Shown here: one piece after another, positions 50,300 through 61,900 of the stretch
Layout: every line of letters starts with the position of its first letter
How positions within the stretch are numbered: position 1 is the first letter of the stretch
Assembly (NCBI RefSeq): GCF_032854445.1
Contig: NC_088302.1
Coordinates: 53,288,046 to 53,352,045, forward strand
Origin: Liolophura sinensis
Taxonomy: Eukaryota; Mollusca; Polyplacophora; Chitonida; Chitonidae
Direction: 5' to 3'
Length of the DNA: 64,000 nt
Position numbers and translations under genes: made by a program
Notes under the pieces: generated by a model
What the model was told of the DNA's origin: nothing
Seen by the model: only the letters and a program-made list of their open reading frames with translations
The model's database searches: none

Positions 50300-52850
50300 A
50301 TTTGCCTCACTGGATAAGCCTCACAAAACAATGTGTCAGACATAATTTTTATGTTTAGTTTTCTCTTTGCAGAAATAGAACACTATAAAAACAGTTACAT
50401 AATTCAGCTGATAATTGAACTGTGGATATACTTAGTGCGACCACATACATCTGCCTGGCCACAAAGCAGGGGCTACTGTGGGAATTTAACTGTGAGAAGT
50501 CCATTATTTCTTCTTTTTTTCCATTGTCTTCAGACTCTTTCAACAATTTATATGCACATCAATTCATTTAAGTAGACATGAAAAAGCAGTTATGTGCCTA
50601 TGCATGGATTTAAAAACATTATACCTTCACATTTTTCAACTGATAAATAAATAAATATTTGCCATGGTGTCTTCTGCTTTGGATTTGTAATATGCTAGTA
50701 AACAGCTGGTTGGTATATGTGTCAAGCATGACGCGCATGCACGCCAGTTCATGAATCTTTGTGAGCTCCCAAAGGCTAGCCCAAGAGGCTATAAATGGTG
50801 GAATGCCAGGGTAAACGATGGAGTTAATACATTTTGGACATTTCCTTCAAAGGTGGTATTAATACAGAATTTGAGCTGTTTAATGCACCAAGATTAGGAA
50901 AGATATGTGTCTAGTGCCAGCAGCTGTAATAACAACGAGAAACAAAGTTTTTTTTATTTTATTGCCTTTTCGTGATTTCTTGCCAACATTGTTTCGCGCC
51001 TGTCCTTATAAGCAGTGTAAGCCGTACTTGTGCAATCAATGGCAGATACAAGTGAACGGAGAAGAGGTATTCACTGTTGAAGAATTTGTTCATTAAAAAA
51101 AATATTGTTCAAAATAAACTTTCCAGGCAAAAATCTCCTTGTGTACAAGAAGAGAATGACTGTAAGTACTTGGACAAAGGTGAAACAAGAAGATAAAGTG
51201 GGTAAATTAGCATTAGCGAAATTTTTTTTTTTGCCCTTTTAAATAGAGCAACATTCTGACTAGAACTGCAGCATGCTGTGAGGTTGATCACAATATCCGC
51301 TACATGTTCTGACTACGTAGAATTCTGCTAACTATGAGCAGATCAACAACAATTTAACAACGTACTAACATACTGAGCTGCTAGGTCAGCTTCACGCACT
51401 CCTACATGAGCTCACTGTTCTACCTTAGCTGCAGCCTTAAATCTTAAATATTAAACCCTGACCTCGTAGATTTATGCATTAATGAACAGATAAATCATGT
51501 CTGCATACAAATGTAGCTTCAGTTTTATGTTTGTGATCAACGGGAAGAGTAAATCCTTGGTGTTTTGACGAAACATCTTCACTTCTGTACGTACTTCGGC
51601 CCTGTTTGGACCCTAAATTTCACGCAATAATCAATTTCATGTCAAATGACATTGTGAAACCCCATGGTTTTATAGCTTGACAGATTATGACGTTTTTCCA
51701 CCCAGAATCCTGGGTCACATGATGGCTAGTAGTGCAGCGAAAAATGACAACCAACCCACTGGAGTGGAGGCAACTTGTGCGCTGAAATCATCTGATTTTG
51801 TCATACATGTTGGAGTAAGGACTGTGCTTGTTTGTTTTGAAGTATCCCTTTACGTGTTTGTCTTCACAGATATCTGTTAGATATGCTGAGTGATACCAGA
51901 AGTCAGTGTGGCTCTGTCTGCCCGGCTCTGTCTGCCCGGCACATGAGTGCATCACTAGATCAGCTGAGCCACATTCATGCCGCTTCGAGTGGATAAGAAC
52001 TCCTGTGAGGCAATCCAGGGATCTACACCACTCATCAGATGACAGTCAAGGAAAAGGCTCTCCGTGTTTTCATTTATTTAAATCCAACCTTCTTTCGTCC
52101 CGACTACAATGGACTTGCAATCGGACCACTTCACTTTACTATACCCGTCATAATCGTATAACATTCACGAGGCGCTGAACTGGGAATTGAACCTTATCTT
52201 CATTTTCAAACTCAACTTTCAAATTTCACTGTACATGTAAACATTGTTTCTTGCTTTCTGACAGTTACAAGTCAGTTAAAGAAAACGAACCCATAATAAA
52301 GAGTATATGGTGTTAATCTCAACGTTTTCTTACCTAAAAACGTCCCCGATTTGTTATTGCATAGCGCTATCCTTGGACGGTGGGGCTGTACCTTTAAAAT
52401 TCGTGATAACGTTTGACAAGTTCCCGGAAGTGATTCATCCATTCGTGTCTGTTACGGTACGCATGCTCTGACATTGCTATCATTGATGACACAAAATAAG
52501 GGACTTAAAATACAAAGGTACAGCAAACTTAGTCATATTTTTCAGAATGTTCCTTTTAGATACTTATGATGATAAGAACCTTGCAAATATTATATTTCCA
52601 TAATTAACTATTATTCTACCATCAAGAGAGGAATACATCTTTATTTCTTACACAATGTCTTTCTTTAGTTTGTTTAGTGCTATATTTAAGTATGCTTACT
52701 TTCTCAACATTTCGGGACTGTTGCCTGACAGTGCTTCAATTTCAATGTCGTTTAGTAAATACCCGAATATGGGAGATGTAAAGTTCTGACTGGTACCTTT
52801 TCTGGCAAATTCGAATGTACGAGTGACAAAAGACGATAAACACAATTTTC
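50300..52850. other. Region between the repeats and the CKS1 promoter; no gene seen
   Basis: No conserved exon recognised. As SHC (minus) and CKS1 (plus) diverge, the SHC promoter and first non-coding exon could lie here, but nothing in the sequence fixes them. Confidence 0.4.
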
Positions 52851-52856
52851 TTCAAG

Positions 52857-52965
52857 CCAATCAATGTACGCTATAAATACCACGTGACTGATCTTGCCCA
52901 ATGCACAAATTGCTGGCTGTTTTCAAATCGCACTTCATTCAAAGCCCTCGAACAGGCAAGGCGGT
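52857..52965 (+). promoter_or_regulatory. CKS1B: Core promoter of CKS1
   Basis: A CCAAT box (CCAATCA, 52857-52863), a TATA box (TATAAATA, 52872-52879) and an E-box (CACGTG, 52881-52886) lie 120-145 bp before the CKS1 ATG. Two TTCAAA sequences (TTTGAA on minus) downstream, near 52922 and 52938, resemble the CHR element of cell-cycle promoters. A TSS near 52900-52910 would fit. The role of the E-box and CHR here is inference. Confidence 0.6.
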
Positions 52966-52999
52966 GTTGCAGACTTTGAGTTCACGCTCTGCTTCAACT

Positions 53000-55900
53000 A
53001 TGGCCCATAACAAAATTTATTACTCAGACAAATATTGTGATGATTACTATGAATATAGGTGAGTATGACATATCATCTAATATTAGCTGTTAAAAAGTTA
53101 TCTTCAGTCTAACCACGTAATGTTCTATCTTGTGGTTTGATCCCGCGCGATAGCAAGCAAGTTTTGACTTGTCTACCACTTTATTGATGTCTAGCTATAA
53201 AGTGCCTATATTGTTTTTAATTTTAGCTGACAATTAGGACTTGTAATTAAGGAAAGTTTATTTGATTGTATCGATTTCTGGCAAAGGTTTAAACAAAATA
53301 GACAAAATTTGATCATGCTATCTGAGCTGTTGACGTTCTCACCCATTAAGATTTGACCATACAGTGGTTTTTAATTCTACTCTGCTGTTAGTTTCGGGCC
53401 CGTGTTCAAATGTGCATATTAAATGGAGATGAACCTTCAAACAACATCAAGTGTCTCATGCAAAATACCAGCTGATACGTTTACCTCCCCGAGCAATATG
53501 ATTTCATTTTGTTTTTGCCTACAAATAGGGCCTATGAGAGATACACGAATAGCCCTGGAGGACAAGCTCTAGGGCCTCGCGTAGTAGCTGGGTCCCGTTT
53601 AGCCTGTAAGGCTGAATAATAAGATTTTGGAAAACAATCAGTTACCAATGTACCTCACCCATCCTGCAGCTCCTTTATAATGGTTAGGGTCCCAGGGCAC
53701 CAGACTTAAAATCCATAGATGTTGATCATCCTAAAAGTAAATATCCATCCATAAATAACCATCTTCTACACGGCGCGCATGTGCGGCCAGGCAGCTGGAT
53801 AGGACTAGTTTGCAAGAATTGATTCACGGTGTGCTAAATTTTGCTACAGCTTCGTATACAGAGAACCCTGCAGTTTAAAAATGGATATTTGATACGACAC
53901 TCCCCATGTGTAAAGTGCGCTAATCTCCACAGTTTTCTCCCAAATTCACACTTATCACATAATTACAAATTTACCATAATAAAACAATCAATCTGTTGCG
54001 AAGTGCATGTACTAAAATCATTATGATTAAAACTGAGGAAATCACAGACTGTTGGTGGTAGGAACATAGACTAACTGCTCAGTGAAGGGTGAGCTTGTTT
54101 ATTACATTGAACTGTCGGTATAATCCCAGGGGTTAATAGAAGTCGTCTGGAAGTCTCGATTGAATAAAAATAACTGGATATTTATTCAGTTTGAGGTTTT
54201 TTGAAGAAATATTCAAAATTTTACTCAGCATGAACATATCCAAAGTTCTGAGGAAATCTTCATGACACTCTGTATTGATTAGATTTTTGGAAGGGGAAGG
54301 GCGTATGAAATCAAACATGACACATACTAAGCTTCTTCGGTCTCTACCAAATCTGTCTTCACAAATAATTTGACCTACTTCGGCTTCAGATGGTTCTGTT
54401 TTTGACAATAGCATAGGTCAAGTGACTGCATGTGAGCGCACACCTTTCGACTGGTTTCCTCCCCCTGGTGTCAGATGGTGCCAATATTTTCAGCTCCTTT
54501 GAAGGCAAGCAGGCAGTTTGCCTCCAGGTTTTGTTTTCTGGAGTCTAAAGTTTGATAAAAAGCTTATAGCAGCAAAATTAAAACTTTTTTTGCTATGGAC
54601 ATTTACCAACAACATCGGATCGCTAGACTGAACATGGAGAAATGTGCCACACAGGACTTCTGCCAATCAGAATGTTAAGATCCAGCATTATTCGTCGTGG
54701 AAAAAGTGACAATTCATTGATGCATAAACTAGCAGTGTAGTTTATCTCCCTTAACATGTAGCCTCGTTATTTGATTAGTGTTTTATGCCATACTCAAGAA
54801 TATTTCACTTATATGACAACGGCCAGCATTATGGTGAGAGGAAACCAGGCAGAGCCCAGGAGGAAGCCCACAACCATCTGCAGGTTGCTGACAGACCTTC
54901 CCTCGTAAGTCTTGAGAGGAAGCCAGCATGAGCTGGACTTGCACTCACAGCGACCGCATTGGTGAGAGGCTTCTGGGTCATTACGCTGCGCTAACCGACT
55001 GAGCCACGGAGGTCCCCCTCGTTACTTAAAGATCATTATTGTTAATACTCCATGTTGTAAATCACTGTGTGGGTCTCCTAATTTTCTCATTACTGGTAGC
55101 TGATTATTGCGGTCAATTTCATGTGATCAGTACCCTGTCAAATCAGACTTCGCTTTGAACTGCTTTTGTTGATTGAAATCTTCATTTGTTTTGACAGGTA
55201 AGTATAATGCCTCAAGAGATTTTAGATAATGCGCAGAACATTCGTCTGGATACAGTATTCAGATTTGTTTCTTGTATATATGTTGCATAATTTTTGATTT
55301 TCTCAAAAGTTTTTTTGTTAAGTGTGCCGATTATCAGTTTACAGCATCAACAAGGAGGCCAGCTTGAGTCCATATGTAGGCAGTGATAATTATAGCAATC
55401 TGTGAAGTATTCGTACAAAAATATTCAATTTTTGTCTCTCAAATGGACAGTCAAAACTCAAAAAAAAAAAAAAAAAATTATTTGTAAGAAGAAAAGTGCC
55501 CAAAAAGTGGCAGTGGGTATGTGGAAAAATGACTTCTATGAACCCCTGAATTCAAGACCACCCCTGATGCTATCCCGCAGCGCCCACTCAGTAACAACCA
55601 CGATCAACACAGTGAATCCTGGGATACACTAGTCCAAGGTCATTTACTGTAGGGTCTATTTTTATAGTTGATGAGCAATATGGAAGTGGATAAAATACAA
55701 CAAGCAATCATTTGTGTGACAAATTATGCATCTTTGTGAAGACCTAGGCTCAGTTTGAGGTCATTTTTATTTTGAGCTCTTGAAGTGAGGTGAATGTATG
55801 AACATTTTGACCTAATGCGTATGTGGCTGTTTGATCAGCTATGGCAAACATTTCTTGAATTCATACGGCTTGCCATTTACCTCTGGCACCCGCACTGACA

Positions 55901-58900
55901 GCCATCACACAATTCTTGAGTATGGCACTAGTTAGAAAAAACAAGCAAATAATATTTGTTGGAATTACCGGTACACATAAAAAAATACTTGCTCTTTTGC
56001 TTGCAGACACGTTATGCTACCAAAGGAAATAGCCAAATTGGTTCCAAAAAAGACATTAATGTCAGAGGCCGAATGGCGGAGGATAGGAGTACAACAGAGT
56101 CAGGGCTGGGTGCATTATATGATACATGAACCAGGTACGTTGTAGAGAAGGGTGCCTGGTTTATAAGGCTGGGTGCATTATATGATACATGAACCAGGTA
56201 CGTTGTAGAGAAGGGCGCCTGGTCTGTAAGGCTGGGTGCATTATATGATATATGAACCAGGTACGTTGTAGAGAAGGGTGCCAGGTCTATATGGCTGGGT
56301 GCATTATATGATACATGAACCAGGTACGTTGTAGAGAAGGGTGCATGGTCTGTAAGGATTGGTGTATTATATGATACATGAACCAGGTACGTTGTAGAGA
56401 AGGGTGTCTGGTCTATAAGGCTGGGTGCATTATATGGTACATGAACCAGGTACGTTGTAGAGAAGGGTGCCTGGTCTATAAGGCTGGGTGTATTATATGA
56501 TACATGAACCAGGAACGTTGTAGAGAAGGGTGCCTGGTCTATAAGGCTGGGTGCATTATATGGTACATGAACCAGGTACATTGTAGAGAAGGATGCCTGG
56601 TCTATATGGCTGGGTGCATTATATGATACATGAACCAGGTACGTTGTAGAGAAGGGTGCATGGTCTGTAAGGATTGGTGTATTATATGATACATGAACCA
56701 GGTACGTTGTAGAGAAGGGTGCCTGGTCTATAAGGCTGGGTGCATTATATGATACATGAACCAGGTACGTTGTAGAGAAGGGTGCCTGGTCTATAAGGCT
56801 GGGTGTATTATATGATACATGAACCAGGAACGTTGTAGAGAAGGATGCCTGGTCTATAAGGCTGGGTGCATTATATGGTACATGAACCAGGTACATTGTA
56901 GAGAAGGATGCCTGGTCTATAAGGCTGGGTGCATTATATGATACATGAACCAGGTACCTTGTAGAGAAGGGCGCCTGGTCTGTAAGGCTGGGTGCATTAT
57001 ATGATACATGAACCAGGTACGTTGTAGAGAAGGGTGCCAGGTCTATATGGCTGGGTGCATTATATGATACATGAACCAGGTACGTTGTAGAGAAGGGTGC
57101 CTGGTCTATAAGGCTGGGTGTATTATATGATACATGGGCCAGGTACGTTGTAGAGAAGGGTGCCTGGTCTATAAGGCTGGGTGCATTATATGATACATGG
57201 GCCAGGTAAGTTGTAGAGAAGAGTGCATGGTCTGTAAGGCTGGGTGCATTATATGATACATGGGCCAGGTACGTTGTAGAGAAGAGTGCATGGTCTGTAA
57301 GGCTGGGTGCATTATATGATACATGGGCCAGGTAAGTTGTAGAGAAGAGTGCATGGTCTGTAAGGCTGGGTGCATTATATGATACATGGGCCAGGTAAGT
57401 TGTAGAGAAGGGTGCCTGGTCTGTAAGGCTGGGTGTATTATATGATACATGAACCAGGTACGTTGTAGAGAAGGGTGCCAGGTCTATATGGCTGGGTGCA
57501 TTATATGATACATGAACCAGGTACGTTGTAGAGAAGGGTGCCTGGTCTGTAAGGATTGGTGTATTATATGATACATGAACCAGGTACGTTGTAGAGAAGG
57601 GTGCATGGTCTGTAAGGATTGGTGTATTATATGATACATGAACCAGGAACGTTGTAGAGAAGGGTGCCTGGTCTATAAGGCTGGGTGCATTATATGATAC
57701 ATGGGCCAGGTAAGTTGTAGAGAAGAGTGCATGGTCTATAAGGCTGGGTGTATTATATGATACATGAACCAGGTACGTTGTAGAGAAGGGTGCCAGGTCT
57801 ATATGGCTGGGTGCATTATATGATACATGAACCAGGTACGTTGTAGAGAAGGGTGCCTGGTCTATAAGGCTGGGTGTATTATATGATACATGGGCCAGGT
57901 ACGTTGTAGAGAAGGGTGCCTGGTCTATAAGGCTGGGTGCATTATATGATACATGGGCCAGGTAAGTTGTAGAGAAGAGTGCATGGTCTGTAAGGCTGGG
58001 TGCATTATATGATACATGGGCCAGGTAAGTTGTAGAGAAGGGTGCCTGGTCTATAAGGCTGGGTGTATTATATGATACATGGGCCAGGTACGTTGTAGAG
58101 AAGAGTGCATGGTCTGTAAGGCTGGGTGTATTATATGATACATGGGCCAGGTAAGTTGTAGAGAAGAGTGCCTGGTCTGTAAGGCTGGGTGCATTATATG
58201 ATACATGAACCAGGTACGTTGTAGAGAAGGGTGCCAGGTCTATAAGGCTGGGTGTATTATATGATACATGGGCCAGGTAAGTTGTAGAGAAGGGTGCCTG
58301 GTCTATAAGGCTGGGTGTATTATATGATACATGAACCAGGTAAGTTGTAGAGAAGAGTGCATGGTCTGTAAGGATTGGTGTATTATATGATACATGAACC
58401 AGGAACGTTGTAGAGAAGGGTGCCTGATCTATAAGGCTGGGTGCATTATATGGTACATGAACCAGGTAAGTTGTAGAGAAGAGTGCATGGTCTGTAAGGA
58501 TTGGTGTATTATATGGTACATGGGCCAGGTAAGTTGTAGAGAAAGGGACATGGTCTATAAGGCTGGGTGCATTATATGATACATGGGCCAGGTAAGTTGT
58601 AGAGAAGGGTGCCTGGTCTATAAGGCTGGGTGCATTATATGATACATGGGCCAGGTACGTTGTAGAGAAGGGTGTCTGGTCTATAAGGCTGGGTGCATTA
58701 TATGATACATGAACCAGGTAAGTTGTAGAGAAGAGTGCATGGTCTGTAAGGATTGGTGTATTACTATAAAGTACTTATTATTCGCTGGAATTTATTTTCG
58801 CAGATTTTCTCCAAAAATATGTTTGCAGGATTTACTTTTCGCATGTTTAAGAGAATATTGAAAAAAATCTTCAAATTGTCAAAGATATAATATTGCCGAA

Positions 58901-61900
58901 ATTATTCAAGCACGTCAGACAGGTATCATCTTGGGTAGCTTTAATCCTCCTTTATTTTCTGTGGTGGCACTAATCCTCGTGGTCTGGATCAGAGAGTGAG
59001 ACAATGGGGGATGGATAATCAGTACGTAACAAGATTACTTTCGCAACTACTGTGAGCAGTACTCAGACAGGTGTCACTCCTTTTTGAACCATTCATGAGT
59101 ACTTTTAAACACCTGGCAAAGTGACCTGTCACCTTTGAGCAGTTCAACGGAAAACATGAATTCACCATTATCGGCTCCAGTCACTCACTATTTATCAAGC
59201 AACATGGTAAGTTTTGCATTGTTTTCAGTTTTAATCGTCCTCTGTGGCAGGTCAGAAACCGCAAACATTGCTGTAGCACTCAAATGGCCATTGTGTTGTT
59301 GCACACACTTACACTTACCAGTTGGTTAGAAGCTCATTCTGTAGGGCTGGGTGTATTATACAGGGTTTGCACCGATCAGGGAAAATCTGGAATATCAGGA
59401 AGAACAGAATTGCCTGTTCCAGACACAGGAATGTCAGGGAATTTGAAATTTTAATGGTTTTGTCCTCGAATATCAGGGAAAATTGATGTTGGGTCTGCTG
59501 TAGCAAGTTTCATATGTTAGACGGCTCTAAATTCCTTGGTGTTGGCTGTTATAAAATATCAAATTCAAACATACTGGTACTCAAAATTTTACTGGTACTC
59601 AAAAGTTGTTTCAGAATGCCAATGTACAACACTTGCAGGTAACAGTATAGATTTGAATAGGGTTTCCCAAGGTTACCTAAGGGGGATAACTCCTCACTAT
59701 ACTTGCATGCCATCATTGCCATGTGTTTATATCCGTCAGTTGATCAGCATCAAACCGCGAAGTCATTCCAACTCGCAAAAGCTAGGGACATTGACTCAGT
59801 GTTTCAGAAATGATAGGAAGGAAAACTAAGCCTTTACCTAACAAACTGTAACTGTGAATATTGAAGGTTGACCTTGTTCTGTCGTAGACAGCAGTGACCA
59901 CAACAACATTAGAGGTGGAGATTTGGTGGTGTCTGAAATCAATCCAGTCCCACTGGCCCTACAACTCTTTGGCTGATACAGGTACATACTTGTGGCCAGT
60001 TGTTTCTGTTAGTCACTTTTGTTATCATTGTTAATCTCTCATTTGGGCCAACACGATCATAACACTCGTAAAAGGTCTGGCTCGAGTCTCACCTAAGACT
60101 TTAAAAGAGGAAGTTGTGGCTTCCTCGCTTGGCGTTCAGCATAGAGGGGATAGTGCAACGACTGGTTGACCCGTATCATCAAAAATGCTCGGGTGGGACC
60201 TTCGGTAAGTCATCTCAGTGAAGCAGCACTAGATAAAAGAGCAGCGGAAATCCGTCCTGCAACAAGGCGGTACATTACATACACCCTAAGGATTCCTTCA
60301 TCATCATATGACTGAAAAATTGTTGAGCACGACATTAAACCGCAATCACTCACTCGTAAAAGGTTTACTGTTTTTTTTTTTTTGCTTTTTAACTATGGAG
60401 ATTTGTCTTACCTTTAAAGTTAATATGATAAAAAATAAACTAGTCAGTATTTTCCAGCTATAAAGTGTGCTTTATAGGCCTATGTGTATTACCATATATT
60501 TTTGATATTTAATAGTAAATTATCGATTCAAGGACCAGCCCGGATAGCACAGTTGGTAGAGCGTCCGCTTCGGGACCGGTAGATCCAGGATCAATCCTTG
60601 ATCGAGTCACACCTAAGACTTTAAAAGAGGAAGTTGTAACTTCCTCGCTTGGCGTTCAGCAGGAAGGGGATAGTGCAACGACTGGTTGACCCGTATCAGT
60701 ATAATGGCTCGGGCGGGGCTGCTTACTTGCCTTCGGTAAGTCGTCTCAGTGAAGCAGCACTAAATAAAAGAGCGGTGGAAATCCGTCCTGCAACAAAGAG
60801 GCACATTGCACGTACATGCACCCTAATGATTCCTTCGTCGTCATATGACTGGAAAATTGTTGAGTACAACGTTAAACCCCAAGCACTCACTCACTCGATT
60901 CAATTTTTTGGTTTTTACATTAGTTTTATGTTCCCATATGGTTTCATTGCCTTGTAATTCCAGTGTAGGGAGGGAAACTGTGCATACATCACTACATTTG
61001 GTGACATGCAGCGTTTCGGGGGCCTCAGTGGCTCAGTCGGTTAGCGCGCTAGCGTTGCGTAATGACCCAGGAGCCTCCCACCAATGCAGTCCCTGTGAGT
61101 TCAAGTCCAGCTCATGCTGGCTTCCTCTCCGGTCGTAAGTGGGAAGGTCTGCCAACAACCTGTGGATGGTCGTGGTTTTCCCCCGGCCTGTGCCCGGTTT
61201 CCTCCCACCATAATGCTGGCCGCCGTCGTATAAGTGAAATATTCTTGAGTACGGCATAAAACACCAATCAAATAAATAAATAAATAAATGCCATACAGCA
61301 TTTCAAGAAACATATCACACCACATAATAAGATCATGAAAGTAGTTTTGTTTGATGAAAGCAAAACTATGAAGGCACAAAACAAATAGATGGATGTTCAT
61401 ATTCGTTTTTGGAAAGGCGACATTGTCACCGCTAGATACTTTCTGCATTCTCTGAATTCATGGGATGTGCTACAGCAGAAGAGACCTACATGCATAAGTG
61501 CATGTAACTTATTTTTCCTCTTGTTTGTAGCTGGGATGGATTACTGTGGATTCCCTCCTGTTCGTCTTCAGTGATGAGAATATTAAACAAGTGTTCATGA
61601 ATCCTAGTATATTGTTAGTATTAGTACCACCATGGGGTCTTAGTGACGGTAAGGCTCAGCAGTTTATGATGTTTGTGTGGCCACTTGTCCAGTATAGTGT
61701 TCATTTAAGTGGACTTAAAGTCTGCCACTATATATATTTAGAAAAAATGATATAGGACAGTTATAACAGAAAAATATGTAAAAAAAATTCTGTAAAGTTT
61801 TTAAAGTTGAGAAGATGAAGTTCAGCATGGGGATATGGCACTGACGGACAATTCACTCCAAGCAGCCAAGTTGTAGAAGCCTTTATGAACTTGGCCAGTC

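Noticed and set aside
36424-52850. An upstream SHC CH2 (p66-type) coding exon
   Set aside because: No glycine/proline-rich CH2-like frame with a suitable donor was found on the minus strand; only repeats and unassigned sequence were seen.
56012-56896. 294-codon minus-strand frame with a 21-residue repeat
   Set aside because: Antisense of CKS1 exon 2 and its 63-bp junction array; open because 63 is a multiple of three.
60532-60620. tRNA gene
   Set aside because: A and B boxes are tRNA-like but no clean cloverleaf was found; the sequence continues into a SINE body and tail and has a target-site duplication.
61018-61120. tRNA gene
   Set aside because: Same reasons: it is the head of a family A SINE repeated elsewhere in the window.
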